Positions 8,331 to 17,252 of a stretch of 64,000 nucleotides of DNA are shown here, in pieces. The DNA comes from JACPVF01 sp964502095 (lineage in GTDB: Bacteria > Chloroflexota > Anaerolineae > Anaerolineales > Villigracilaceae), in the NCBI GenBank assembly GCA_964502095.1, contig CAZCUF010000003.1:124001-188000 (forward strand), given 5' to 3'. The stretch's first letter is position 1; each line of letters starts with the position of its first letter. The notes under the pieces were generated by a model that was given only the letters and a program-made list of their open reading frames with translations, did not search any database and was not told where the DNA came from. A program made the translations under genes and the position numbers.

Positions 8331-10232
8331 TCAGTCCTCCAGCGTACTCAAGTCTCCCTCGGGCAGTCCCTGTGCGCGCGCTTTCAGCACGCGGCGCATG
8401 ATCTTGCCGGAACGCGTTTTGGGAAGCTTATCCATGAACTTCACTTCCTCGGGGCGCGCGATCGGGCCCATGTGAGTCGCGACGTGCTGGCGCAATTCCT
8501 CGGCCAGTTCCGGTGACGGCGCATAGCCCGCGCGTAACAGCACGAAAGCATGAATGGACTGGCCCTTAACCTCGTGCGGCAGTCCGATGGTCGCGGCCTC
8601 GGCCACCGCCGGATGGCTTACCAGCGCCGATTCAATTTCCGCTGTGCCGAGCCGGTGACCGGAAACTTTGATCACATCGTCCACGCGGCCGATGATCCAG
8701 AAGTAACCGTCCTTGTCGCGTTTGGCCGAATCGCCGGTGGTGTACACGCCGGGGTACTTCGACCAGTATTGCTTCACATAGCGATCCGGGTCGCCGTAGA
8801 TGGTGCGTAGCATCGCAGGCCAGGGATGCTTCAACACGAGATAGCCTTCCGTGTCGGTCGGGACGGGATTGCCTTGTTCATCGAGAACGTCCGCCTCCTG
8901 CCCGAAGAACGGATGTGTGCCCGAACCCGGTTTGAGCGGCACGGTCGGAGTCGGCGTGATCATGAACATGCCGGTCTCGGTCTGCCACCAGGTATCCATG
9001 ATCGGGCATTTTTCTTTTCCGATCACGCGGTGATACCACTTCCACGCTTCGGGGTTGATCGGCTCGCCAACGGAACCCAGCAGTCGGAGCGAGGAGAGAT
9101 CGTGCTTGTTTGGCCAGGCGTCGCCGAAACGCATCAAACTGCGGATGGCGGTCGGCGCGGTGTACAGGATCGTGATCCCGTAGCGTTCTATCTGTTGCCA
9201 GATGCGATTCGGATACGGATACATCGGCCCGGCTTCGGACATGAACGAAGTAACGCCGGTGATCAATGGGCCGTACACGATATAGGAATGTCCTGTAACC
9301 CAGCCCGGATCGGCCGCGCACCAGTAGCGGTCGCCGTCGTTGATATCGAACACATATTTGAGGGTGGCATACGTGCCAACCATGTATCCGCCATGCGTAT
9401 GTACAACGGCTTTAGGGCGGCCGGTGGAGCCGGAGGTGTAGAGAATGTAAAGCGGGTCTTCTGCGTCCATCACTTCCGTCGCACATTTGCCGTTGGCGAT
9501 CGGTAACGCGCACAGGTCGTGATACCAATGATCGCGGCTGACTTCCATCGGCACGCCATGCCCGACGCGCTGGATAACGATCACGTTCTCCACCGATGGG
9601 CACGGTTTGACGGCTTCATCCACGGTTCGTTTTAGTTCGACGATTTTTCCGTTTTGGAACGCGCCGTCGCAGGTGATGACCAGCTTCGACTGGCTGTCGT
9701 CAATGCGACTGCGCAGGGCGTCCACACTGAAGCCGCCGAAGACCACCGAATGGATCGCGCCGATCTTGGCGCAGGCCAGCATTGCGAAAACGATCTCGGG
9801 GACGCGTCCCATATAAATGGTGACCCGGTCGCCTTTTCGGATGCCCATGGCTTTGATGATGTTGGCCATGCGGCAGACTTCGCGATTGAGTAGGAAAAAT
9901 GAAAAAGTGCGTTCCGTCTTTCCGTCTTCGCTCTCCCACACGAGCGCCAATTTATTTTTGCGATAGGTTTTTAAATGGCGGTCAATTGCATTATGGACGA
10001 TATTGGTCTTCGCCCCTACGAACCATTTGAAGAAAGGCTTGTCCGAGTCGTCCAGAACCTTGTCCCACTTTTTGAACCATTCCAGTTCCTCGGCCTCAGC
10101 TTCCCAAAATGCCTGTAAATCCTTTCCGGCTTTCTCGGCCAGCGCATCCCAATCTTTCAAGCGCGCCTGGGCGATCACTTCTTCAGCGGGGTAGTAGACT
10201 TCCCCGTCCATCTTTGTTTTGGTCTTAGCCAT
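8331..10232 (-). CDS. acsA: Acetyl-CoA synthetase (AMP-forming)
   Basis: A 633-residue enzyme that activates acetate to acetyl-CoA via acetyl-AMP. It shows the N-terminal ACAS domain, the P-loop-like YTSGSTGRPKAVVHTHGG, the acetate-pocket tryptophan in DTWWQTETG, and the C-terminal KTRSGKIMRR whose Lys is the residue acetylated in regulated Acs enzymes. Length matches the family (about 630-650). An AGGAGG site precedes the ATG. It stands alone between a terminator and a 90-nt gap. Confidence 0.96.
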   Translation of the reverse strand: MAKTKTKMDGEVYYPAEEVIAQARLKDWDALAEKAGKDLQAFWEAEAEELEWFKKWDKVLDDSDKPFFKWFVGAKTNIVHNAIDRHLKTYRKNKLALVWESEDGKTERTFSFFLLNREVCRMANIIKAMGIRKGDRVTIYMGRVPEIVFAMLACAKIGAIHSVVFGGFSVDALRSRIDDSQSKLVITCDGAFQNGKIVELKRTVDEAVKPCPSVENVIVIQRVGHGVPMEVSRDHWYHDLCALPIANGKCATEVMDAEDPLYILYTSGSTGRPKAVVHTHGGYMVGTYATLKYVFDINDGDRYWCAADPGWVTGHSYIVYGPLITGVTSFMSEAGPMYPYPNRIWQQIERYGITILYTAPTAIRSLMRFGDAWPNKHDLSSLRLLGSVGEPINPEAWKWYHRVIGKEKCPIMDTWWQTETGMFMITPTPTVPLKPGSGTHPFFGQEADVLDEQGNPVPTDTEGYLVLKHPWPAMLRTIYGDPDRYVKQYWSKYPGVYTTGDSAKRDKDGYFWIIGRVDDVIKVSGHRLGTAEIESALVSHPAVAEAATIGLPHEVKGQSIHAFVLLRAGYAPSPELAEELRQHVATHMGPIARPEEVKFMDKLPKTRSGKIMRRVLKARAQGLPEGDLSTLED

Positions 10233-10329
10233 GCGAGTGCCTCCTGATGTGGTCGATAGGATAAGATAATTTTAGTCCTGTTTACCTGAATTTGCTATAT
10301 GAAGAAAGCTTGCGGTGGGATCAAGCGCA

Positions 10330-11157
10330 TTAACTTCCTTGCGTGGAAGCCGGCTTCGCGCGCAGTAGGTCGCGCAATTCCGCGAGCAGTTCTTCGGGGA
10401 AGATGGAAGAGATGCGCCGCAGTGTGACATGGGTCATGGGGTTTTCAGAGTTCGTTAAGACCTGGCGAAGGAAAAAGGCAGTTTCAGTGGGAAAGGACTT
10501 GAACATGACTAGCACCAGGTCGCTGAGATCGACCTGAATGATGGCGGGCGCGGCTTCGAATACAGGCTCAAGGATGTGAAGCACCGGGGGCAGGTTTTCG
10601 AAATTGGGATCCTCGAACATTGGCATCAGGGCCTGAATTCCATTCGGCCAGGTGCGCGTACGCGCCGGATGCAGCCATTCGCCGATCAGCTCAAGGAATT
10701 GGTCCGGCGTTTCCTGTCGTAAACGTAACAGGCTGGTTGTCAACAATGCGACGCGCACCGAAGGATCGCGCACTTGCTGTGTCCAGGCTGTGAGACGCGC
10801 CAACAGACGTTCGCCCTGTTCTTCCTGCGGCGGGATTCTTCCAAGCAGGTACGCGGCCAGCAGGCAGGTTTCGAGATAACCCTCATCCCACAGTAGATCG
10901 GCCAGGTCGAGCGCGGCCGCGGGATTGTTGCTGGCAATTTCAGCGAGTCCCAGTTCGATCTGTCGCAGAATGACCGGCGCGGTGTGATAAGTGGACAGGT
11001 TCGAACCGGGCGCGACCGCCTCCACAGTACGCAATGTGCGGTTGACGTAAAAATCCAGAATCCCGCGCAAATGTCTCAGAAACTCGTCTGGCACGAAGAA
11101 GAAATCGATCAGACGGGAAGTTTGTTTACGTAACCGAGCGAGATCAATGGCGGGCAT
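10330..11157 (-). CDS. Helical-repeat (HEAT-like) protein, unknown function
   Basis: A 275-residue protein predicted to be nearly all alpha-helical, with recurring Leu-rich helices about 35-40 residues apart (for example LLWDEGYLETCLLAAYLLG, ALLTTSLLRLRQ and HILEPVFEAAPAIIQ). This looks like an AlkD/HEAT-type solenoid, which usually binds protein or DNA. No catalytic motif is visible. Start chosen at 11157 (MPAIDLARLRKQ) because the longer frame to 11259 would overlap proS. It follows proS by 44 nt and may be in its operon. Confidence 0.65.
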   Translation of the reverse strand: MPAIDLARLRKQTSRLIDFFFVPDEFLRHLRGILDFYVNRTLRTVEAVAPGSNLSTYHTAPVILRQIELGLAEIASNNPAAALDLADLLWDEGYLETCLLAAYLLGRIPPQEEQGERLLARLTAWTQQVRDPSVRVALLTTSLLRLRQETPDQFLELIGEWLHPARTRTWPNGIQALMPMFEDPNFENLPPVLHILEPVFEAAPAIIQVDLSDLVLVMFKSFPTETAFFLRQVLTNSENPMTHVTLRRISSIFPEELLAELRDLLRAKPASTQGS

Positions 11158-11201
11158 TTGTGATAGGTTGCAGGGCACGGCGTCGCCATGCCCTGCAGGA
11201 A

Positions 11202-12641
11202 TTAATACGCTCTTGCGAAATACACTTTCGTGACGGCTTTCTGGCCGCACACCACACACGTGCCCTCGCCCTGAGGCTGATCGAGAGGGATGTTACGCGT
11301 GGTGGCCTTGGTATCTTCTTTGACGCGGGCCTCGCATTCCTTGCTTTCGCACCACCAGGCGAACGCCCAGCCGTTTTGAACGATGGTCTTTAAGTCTTCA
11401 TAATCTTTGGGCTCATGGATGTTGGCATCGCGGAAATCTGTGGCGCGCTTCAGAATGGACGACTGAATCTCGTTCAGCATCTGGCTGACGGTCGAAGCCA
11501 GACCCGTTTGTGAGACGAACGATTTGCCGCCGCGTCCGGGAACGTCACGCCTGGCCAGTGCAACCGAACTTTTTTCCACATCCTTGGGGCCGATCTCGAT
11601 TCGCAAAGGCACACCGCGCATCTCCCAATCGTTGAACTTGAATCCGGGGGTTACTTCCTCGCGGTCATCCAGTTTGAGGCGGATGCCCGCGGCCTTTAAT
11701 TCTTTGAAGGCGCGATTTGCCGCTTCCATGACCTGGCTTTTTTCGGCATCGTTCTTATAGATGGGCACGATGACTACTTGTGTGGGCGCCAGGCGGGGAG
11801 GCAGGATCAGACCCTGGTCGTCGCCGTGAGTCATAATGATCGCGCCGATCATGCGGGTGGAGAGTCCCCAGGAGGTCGTCTCGCAGAATTGCAGGGTATT
11901 GTTCTGGTCGAGAAACTGGATGTCGAAGGCGCGCGAGAAGTTCTGCCCGAAATAATGCGAAGTGGCAGATTGCAAAGCGCGCTTATCCTGCATCATGCCT
12001 TCGATGGACGTGGTGATCTGCGCGCCCGCAAAGCGTTCCGTTTCGCTTTTGCGGCCTTTGATCACAGGTATGGCCGCTTCGTTGATCGCGAAGTCGGCGT
12101 AGATATCGAGGATGCGATACATCTCCTCCAGCGCCTCCTCCCGGCTGGCGTGCGCGGTGTGGCCTTCCTGCCAGTAAAATTCGGCGGTGCGCAGAAAGAG
12201 TCTCGTGCGCATTTCCCAGCGCAGGACACTGCCCCATTGGTTGATCAGCACGGGCAGGTCGCGCCAGGATTTGATCCATTTCGAATACATGTAGCCGATG
12301 ATCGTTTCGGAGGTGGGGCGCACCACCAAAGGTTCTTCCAGTTTTTCGCCGCCGCCATGCGTGACCACAGCCAGTTCGGGCGAGAAACCTTCCACGTGTT
12401 CCTTTTCTTTTTCGAAGAACGACATGGGAATCAAAATGGGGAAGGCCGCGTTGACGTGTCCGCTGTCTTTGAAACGTTGATCGAGCGCGGCGACGCAGTT
12501 TTCCCACAGCGCCCAGCCGTAGGGCTTGACGACCATACAGCCGCGCACAGGCGCGTAATCGGCCATCTCGGCTTTTAGTACGAGTTGGTTGTACCATTCG
12601 GCGAAGTTTTCGCTTCGGGCGGGTAATTTATCTTCAGCCAT
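11202..12641 (-). CDS. proS: Prolyl-tRNA synthetase, archaeal/eukaryote-type
   Basis: A 479-residue class II synthetase of the short form without the editing insertion domain found in E. coli ProRS. Motif 2 and 3 regions can be seen (VLRWEMRTRLFLRTAEFYWQ starts motif 2). The C-terminal extension carries a zinc-type set of cysteines and ends in VYFARAY, with a terminal Tyr as in the archaeal/eukaryotic type. It charges tRNA-Pro. Start at 12641 is supported by GAGGAAA just upstream. This form is common in some bacterial phyla including Chloroflexota. Confidence 0.95.
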   Translation of the reverse strand: MAEDKLPARSENFAEWYNQLVLKAEMADYAPVRGCMVVKPYGWALWENCVAALDQRFKDSGHVNAAFPILIPMSFFEKEKEHVEGFSPELAVVTHGGGEKLEEPLVVRPTSETIIGYMYSKWIKSWRDLPVLINQWGSVLRWEMRTRLFLRTAEFYWQEGHTAHASREEALEEMYRILDIYADFAINEAAIPVIKGRKSETERFAGAQITTSIEGMMQDKRALQSATSHYFGQNFSRAFDIQFLDQNNTLQFCETTSWGLSTRMIGAIIMTHGDDQGLILPPRLAPTQVVIVPIYKNDAEKSQVMEAANRAFKELKAAGIRLKLDDREEVTPGFKFNDWEMRGVPLRIEIGPKDVEKSSVALARRDVPGRGGKSFVSQTGLASTVSQMLNEIQSSILKRATDFRDANIHEPKDYEDLKTIVQNGWAFAWWCESKECEARVKEDTKATTRNIPLDQPQGEGTCVVCGQKAVTKVYFARAY

Positions 12642-12678
12642 TTTTCCTCAGTTTATGTTTGGTTTAAGTTCGAATGTT

Positions 12679-13224
12679 TCAACTTCGAACTTTTGAATTT
12701 TCCAGTAATCGAACGGCAGTGTACACATCCGGCGCGAATTGCAAAAGTTCACGATGAGCGTGCACTGTGTATTCGCCCAGTTTTGCGAATACCTGATCGA
12801 AAACGGAATGCCAGCCGTCCCCGATCAGGATCAGCGGCCTTCGGTGAATGGAGTCCACGATCATCAGGTTCCACATCAGGGAGATTTCGGTCAGCGTGCC
12901 GGCGCCGCCGGGCAGGGCCATGGCCGCGTGACAGCCCTCGATCAGGGATTGCAGGCGTTGAAGGAGCGTTTCCTTGCGCCATTCCTCGATCACCCATGGA
13001 TTCGCCCCGCGCCCGCGCCAGCGCTCGATCTCGGCGCAGGTTACGCCGATCACGTGTCCGCCGGCTTCGGCCGCGCCGCGGCTGACCGCTTCCATCGTGC
13101 CGATATAGCCGCCCGTCAAAACAATATGACCGGCCTCTGCCAATAATCGTCCAAGTTCGATGGCCTCAATGTAAGCGAGGTCGCCTTCTTCAAGTTGTGA
13201 ACCGCCAAAAACGGATACGTTCAT
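12679..13224 (-). CDS. LOG-family Rossmann-fold nucleotide-binding protein
   Basis: A 181-residue protein with the family signature PGGAGTLTEISLMWN (about residues 95-109) and the N-terminal VSVFGGSQL. The LOG/TIGR00725-00730 families include nucleoside-5'-monophosphate phosphoribohydrolases. It overlaps the upstream MazG-like gene by 4 nt (ATGA), so both are translated as a unit. Together they suggest nucleotide-pool cleaning (inference). Start at 13224 is preferred over an upstream in-frame one because of that overlap. Confidence 0.85.
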   Translation of the reverse strand: MNVSVFGGSQLEEGDLAYIEAIELGRLLAEAGHIVLTGGYIGTMEAVSRGAAEAGGHVIGVTCAEIERWRGRGANPWVIEEWRKETLLQRLQSLIEGCHAAMALPGGAGTLTEISLMWNLMIVDSIHRRPLILIGDGWHSVFDQVFAKLGEYTVHAHRELLQFAPDVYTAVRLLENSKVRS

Positions 13225-13547
13225 TGCTCGCCTTTCACATCCCATTCACGGGTTGCGTTAATTTCCAGTTTTTTCAAAATCGCCTGTTCCAAGTCGATGT
13301 CTGAGACCGAAGCCAGTTGTAAAAGATAAAGCGCGGTATCGGCCAACTCACCGGCCAGCTCATCTTTATTCTTTGCCGTTTCGCTCCATTGAAAATGTTC
13401 CAGAACCTCGCCGGCCTCCAGCGACAGCGAAATGGATAAATTTTTGGCTGTTTGCGGACGTTGAGTGTCCGCATTGTACCAACCTTTGGATCGAACGAAT
13501 GTATTCATTTTTTCCGTCAGCTCTTGTATGGTTAAGTTCGTTCCCAT
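13221..13547 (-). CDS. MazG-like nucleotide pyrophosphohydrolase
   Basis: A 108-residue all-alpha NTP pyrophosphohydrolase like the RS21-C6/dCTPase group. The metal-binding acidic motif is in SLEAGEVLEHFQW (about 43-55) and the second in ELAGELADTALYLLQLA (about 64-80), giving the EExxE...ExxD pattern. It likely hydrolyses a non-canonical or excess (d)NTP to the monophosphate. An AGGAG lies just upstream of the ATG. A terminator-like hairpin is in its leader. Confidence 0.85.
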   Translation of the reverse strand: MGTNLTIQELTEKMNTFVRSKGWYNADTQRPQTAKNLSISLSLEAGEVLEHFQWSETAKNKDELAGELADTALYLLQLASVSDIDLEQAILKKLEINATREWDVKGEQ

Positions 13548-13566
13548 GGATGCTCCTGCAAATAAA

Positions 13567-13593
13567 AACGGCTCGCCAGGTCTGGGAGCCGTT
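13567..13593 (-). promoter_or_regulatory. Terminator-like hairpin in the leader of the MazG/LOG operon
   Basis: An 8-bp stem (13567-13574 with 13586-13593), extended inside by a bulged base and four more pairs. On the minus strand it is followed directly by TTTATTTG and then by the AGGAG and ATG of the MazG-like gene. A TATAAT at 13676-13681 (minus) would start a transcript about 120 nt before the ATG, so this may be an attenuator. Confidence 0.5.
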
Positions 13594-13771
13594 AGGACGC
13601 GTTGCGGCGAACCTATCCAAGCCTGGCAGGTTGTTGACTGCGCGGGGAGGGGTATCGCTGAACAGACATGCGTCCATTATACTCACTAACGCCGGTTTGG
13701 GAAGATTTTCCTTTGCGGCAAGTGTTTTTCACGGGTTCCGGCCCGCTGGTGTAAAATAATCCCCATATCCC

Positions 13772-14836
13772 ATGCCGCCTTTTCTGCAATTCATCATCCG
13801 CCGTTTGTTCTATGCGCTGGTATCTCTGGTGATCATTACCATGGTTTTGTATGCCGGCGTTATGTTGACTCCGCCCGAGGCACGCGCCCAGCTTTACATC
13901 CCGCCGGGGAAGGGCGGTGAAAGAGCCTCGGAAAACTTTTTGAAAACGGTCATCGCGAACTATCATCTCGACGCGCCCTATCTTGTTCAATACGGATATT
14001 GGGCGAAATCGCTATTGACCGGCACCTGGGGATACAGCCCCACACTGCGCGAGGACGTTCTGCCGTCTTTGCTGGAGCGTACGCCTCAGACTCTCGAATT
14101 GACTCTGTACTCGTTGATTCTTCTGATTCCCCTCGGTCTCGTCAGCGGACTTTGGGCTGGCTGGCGTTCCGGCCACACATTCGACCGTACCTTCCGCTCC
14201 GCGGCCTTTTTGGGGACCTCGACCCCGCCGTTTATTCTGGCGCTCGTCCTGCTGGCGATCTTTTACGTCAAGCTGGATTGGTTTCAGCCGGGCCGAATCG
14301 ACCTGGTCCTTCGCCTCGATCTGGCAAGCGAATCCTTCCACAATTACACGGGCTTATTGACTGTGGACGGCGCGCTCAACGGACGCTGGGACGTGGTGGT
14401 CAACGCCTTCCGCCATCTGGCTATGCCGGTCTTCACGCTGGCGATCTTTCATTGGGCCACTTTGGGACGTATCACCCGTGCCATGATTTTGGGCGAGCGT
14501 GATAAAGAATATATCGTCGCCGCCAAAGCGCGCGGCGTGAAGGAATCGCGGCTCGTCTGGCACCATGCCTTTTATGCCATCATGGCGCCCTCATTGACGA
14601 CGATGGCGCTTTCCGCGGCCGCCATCATGACCGGCGTGTTCGTAGTCGAGATCATTTACTCCCTGCGCGGCGTTTCGCAAGTGATCGTGGCGGCCATGAC
14701 CAGTCAGCCGGATGCTCCTGCCGCGCTGGGTTTTTCAGTTTACAGCGTATTTATGGTGATCGGCCTGCTGTTCATTCTCGATATAATTCAGGCGGCCCTC
14801 GATCCGCGCGTGCGCGAAGAGATTATCAAGACATGA
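13772..14836 (+). CDS. ABC transporter permease, DppB/OppB type
   Basis: A 354-residue inner-membrane permease with an N-terminal helix (LQFIIRRLFYALVSLVIIT), a periplasmic loop and five further helices. The cytoplasmic EAA loop is seen as AKARGVKESRLVWHHAFYAI. The family imports peptides, nickel or other small solutes as DppB-DppC heterodimers. The next gene overlaps it by 4 nt. No substrate-binding protein or ATPase gene lies alongside, so the substrate is open. Confidence 0.88.
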   Translation: MPPFLQFIIRRLFYALVSLVIITMVLYAGVMLTPPEARAQLYIPPGKGGERASENFLKTVIANYHLDAPYLVQYGYWAKSLLTGTWGYSPTLREDVLPSLLERTPQTLELTLYSLILLIPLGLVSGLWAGWRSGHTFDRTFRSAAFLGTSTPPFILALVLLAIFYVKLDWFQPGRIDLVLRLDLASESFHNYTGLLTVDGALNGRWDVVVNAFRHLAMPVFTLAIFHWATLGRITRAMILGERDKEYIVAAKARGVKESRLVWHHAFYAIMAPSLTTMALSAAAIMTGVFVVEIIYSLRGVSQVIVAAMTSQPDAPAALGFSVYSVFMVIGLLFILDIIQAALDPRVREEIIKT

Positions 14837-15795
14837 GAAGATTGCGCCGGTTTTTGTCTCATTGGCCCAACTGGGTCGGTCTAATCCTCGTACTGGGGTT
14901 TGTTCTGGTGGCGCTCGCGGCTCCAATACTTTCTCCCATGGATCCGAAGAATCCGGGCCCGTTCAAAGCTGTTGGCCGCGTTACCGATAACATCCCTCAT
15001 CCGCCAAGTTCGCAGGCGATTCTAGGAACGCTGTCCGGTCAAGTGGACGTATATCATGCGCTGATCTGGGGAACGCGCGATGCTGTCCAGTTTGGGATTA
15101 CAGCGGCGCTGGGGGCGTTCCTGCTGGGCGTTTTAGTGGGAGCCGTTTCCGGCTACGCGGGAGGCGTTCTCAACGGCCTTTCGATGCGCGTCACCGACGC
15201 ATTCCTGACCTTCCCTGTGATTGCCAGCGTTGCTTTTCTTCAGCAAATTGTAGGACTTACCATTCAAGCCATGGGCGGCGCCTATTATTTCAGCATGCTA
15301 AGTTTCGGAAAGGTTGTTTTCTTTCAATTAACGCCGCCGTTGTGGGTGAACTTCCTGATGAAAGTTGACCCGGTGTTGATCAGCCTGATCCTATTTTCGT
15401 GGATGCCGTCGGCGCGGCTGGTCAATGCCATCGTTCTGACTCTCAAACGAAATGACTTTATCCAGGCCGCGCACGCACTGGGCGCCAGCCCGTTTTGGGT
15501 CATCCGCAGGCACTTGCTTCCCAACTCGCTTGGCCCGGCCTTGATCATAGCCGCCCGCGATGTGGGCAATGCAGTGATCCTGCAGGCCACATTTGCATTT
15601 ATCGGCATCGGCGGAAATTCGCCCTGGGGCATTTTGCTTTCGATGGGCCGCAACTGGGTCATTGGCCCGGGCGGCGATCTCTTCGCCTATTGGTGGGTGT
15701 TCATGCCCGCCACGCTGGCAGTGATTTTATTTGGCGTTGCCTGGAATTTAATTGGCGATGGACTGAACGACCTGCTCGATCCGAAAATTCTGTAA
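14833..15795 (+). CDS. ABC transporter permease, DppC/OppC type
   Basis: A 320-residue partner permease. The N-terminus has the OppC-type leader helix, and the EAA loop reads AAHALGASPFWVIRRHLLPN. The C-terminal FAFIGIGGNSPWGILLSMG is typical of DppC. Translation is coupled to the previous gene through an ATGA overlap. The periplasmic loop between helices 1 and 2 is long, as usual for this family. Confidence 0.88.
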   Translation: MRRLRRFLSHWPNWVGLILVLGFVLVALAAPILSPMDPKNPGPFKAVGRVTDNIPHPPSSQAILGTLSGQVDVYHALIWGTRDAVQFGITAALGAFLLGVLVGAVSGYAGGVLNGLSMRVTDAFLTFPVIASVAFLQQIVGLTIQAMGGAYYFSMLSFGKVVFFQLTPPLWVNFLMKVDPVLISLILFSWMPSARLVNAIVLTLKRNDFIQAAHALGASPFWVIRRHLLPNSLGPALIIAARDVGNAVILQATFAFIGIGGNSPWGILLSMGRNWVIGPGGDLFAYWWVFMPATLAVILFGVAWNLIGDGLNDLLDPKIL

Positions 15796-15826
15796 GTGAC
15801 GTTTCATCCGCAGTTGACAAGTTGCG

Positions 15827-17089
15827 ATGACGAATCTCTCCCGCCTCCTCCTGAACACGAACCTGCTTCCGTCTAAAAGGCTGGGTCTGCTTCGACGCGT
15901 GGCCGCCGAATCTGCCGCGTTGGGAATGCCGGTTTACCTCGTGGGCGGATTCGTGCGCGATCTATTGCTCGCACGCCCGGTCAACGATTTCGACCTTGTG
16001 ATCGAAGGTGATGCGGTGAAATTCGCGCGCAAACTCGCGAAAGAAATCGGCGGCAAGGCGGTTACGCATCCCAAATTCGGCACAGCCACATGGAGCTATG
16101 AAGACTGGGCAATTGACCTCGTAACCGCGCGCTCCGAGTCTTACAAACAGCCCGGCGCATTGCCGACGGTCAAGTTATCCACCATTGACGATGACCTGCG
16201 GCGCCGCGATTTCACCATCAATTCCATGGCGATTCGCCTGGACGGCGGGTATTTCGGGGAATTGCACGATCCGCTCGGCGGGCAGGCAGACTTGAAAGCG
16301 CGCCTGATTCGAGTCCTGCATCCGCGTTCGTTTCTGGACGATCCCACGCGCATGATACGCGCCATAAGATATGCGGAACGCTATCATCTTAAACTCGCGC
16401 CTGATACGCTGGACATGATCAACGATGAAGCGCGCGCGGTGCTGAAAGGACTCAGCGGGGAGCGTTTGCGCAACGAGTTCGATTTGCTCTTCGAGGAGAA
16501 ATATCCCGCTCAAACTCTCGCCAGGTTATCTGAATTGAATTTACTGTATCCCGTTCACACGGCGCTTTCCGCTTTAAGTTTTCAACCTGCCGTTTTCGCC
16601 GCACCTCCGGCTGATTGGGGCGATTTCAAAACCGCCGATATTTTATCCGTTCAACAAACGCTGGGCTGGCTGATTTGGCTGATGTCTCTTGGAAAGCATG
16701 AAATTGATTCAGTAGCGGATCGTTTATCGTTTCCCGCCGTGTTGACGAAAGCGGCCCATGCCGCGTCCGGGCTTTCTGCTGAATTAAACAGCCTGTCGTT
16801 TACAAGGCCGAGCCAGTGGACGTTTTACCTGGATGACTTCCCGGCATTGTCTGTTTACGCGGTCTATTTGCGATCGGGCCAGGTCGAATTGAAAGAATAT
16901 CTATCGAAGTGGCAATTCATCCGTCCGCATCTAACTGGCGAAGATTTGAAAGCGCGCGGCTTGAAACCCGGCCCCGCCTATCAAAGGATTTTATCCCGTC
17001 TGCGCGCCGCCCGGCTGGATGGGGAAGTGGAGACCCGGCGCCACGAAGTTAGCTTTGTGGATGAGCTGATTCAGGAACGCCTTCAATAA
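15827..17089 (+). CDS. CCA-adding enzyme / poly(A) polymerase family nucleotidyltransferase
   Basis: A 420-residue class II tRNA nucleotidyltransferase. The head has the nucleotidyltransferase motif VYLVGGFVRDLLL with metal-binding Asp residues in NDFDLVIEGD. The neck has RRRDFTINSMAI and DPLGGQADLKARLIRVLHP, and the template-like motif is GERLRNEFDLLFEEK. It adds CCA, or only A or CC, to tRNA 3' ends; which of these cannot be decided from sequence motifs seen here. It starts 31 nt after the permease gene. Confidence 0.85.
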   Translation: MTNLSRLLLNTNLLPSKRLGLLRRVAAESAALGMPVYLVGGFVRDLLLARPVNDFDLVIEGDAVKFARKLAKEIGGKAVTHPKFGTATWSYEDWAIDLVTARSESYKQPGALPTVKLSTIDDDLRRRDFTINSMAIRLDGGYFGELHDPLGGQADLKARLIRVLHPRSFLDDPTRMIRAIRYAERYHLKLAPDTLDMINDEARAVLKGLSGERLRNEFDLLFEEKYPAQTLARLSELNLLYPVHTALSALSFQPAVFAAPPADWGDFKTADILSVQQTLGWLIWLMSLGKHEIDSVADRLSFPAVLTKAAHAASGLSAELNSLSFTRPSQWTFYLDDFPALSVYAVYLRSGQVELKEYLSKWQFIRPHLTGEDLKARGLKPGPAYQRILSRLRAARLDGEVETRRHEVSFVDELIQERLQ

Positions 17090-17211
17090 GTCGGTTGTTT
17101 CAGTTCGTTAAGCGACGAAGAAGATAATGCGCGGGGAGGGTTCGGCTTGTAACGCCGCACGCAAGACGCGGGTTCGTGAATGGATGCGGGGAGATTGAAC
17201 GAGTTTGGCTG

Positions 17212-17240
17212 TTGATTCACGCGTTTGATTGCCCTATAAT
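17212..17240 (+). promoter_or_regulatory. Promoter of the DUF2726 gene
   Basis: TTGATT (17212-17217), a 17-nt spacer, TATAAT (17235-17240), then 12 nt to the ATG at 17253. The leader would be about 5 nt. Confidence 0.7.
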
Positions 17241-17252
17241 ATTTAAGCTCTC

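Noticed and set aside
7425..8516. A 363-codon plus-strand frame over DUF1684 and the end of acs
   Set aside because: It crosses two terminators and two real genes on the other strand.
13595..13675. A possible small SRP RNA or tRNA-like RNA upstream of the MazG-like gene
   Set aside because: A GTCAAC...GCCAGG stretch looked SRP-like, but the conserved AGCA and GGAA loop elements are absent, and the putative promoter would start inside the closing stem. No tRNA fold could be made.
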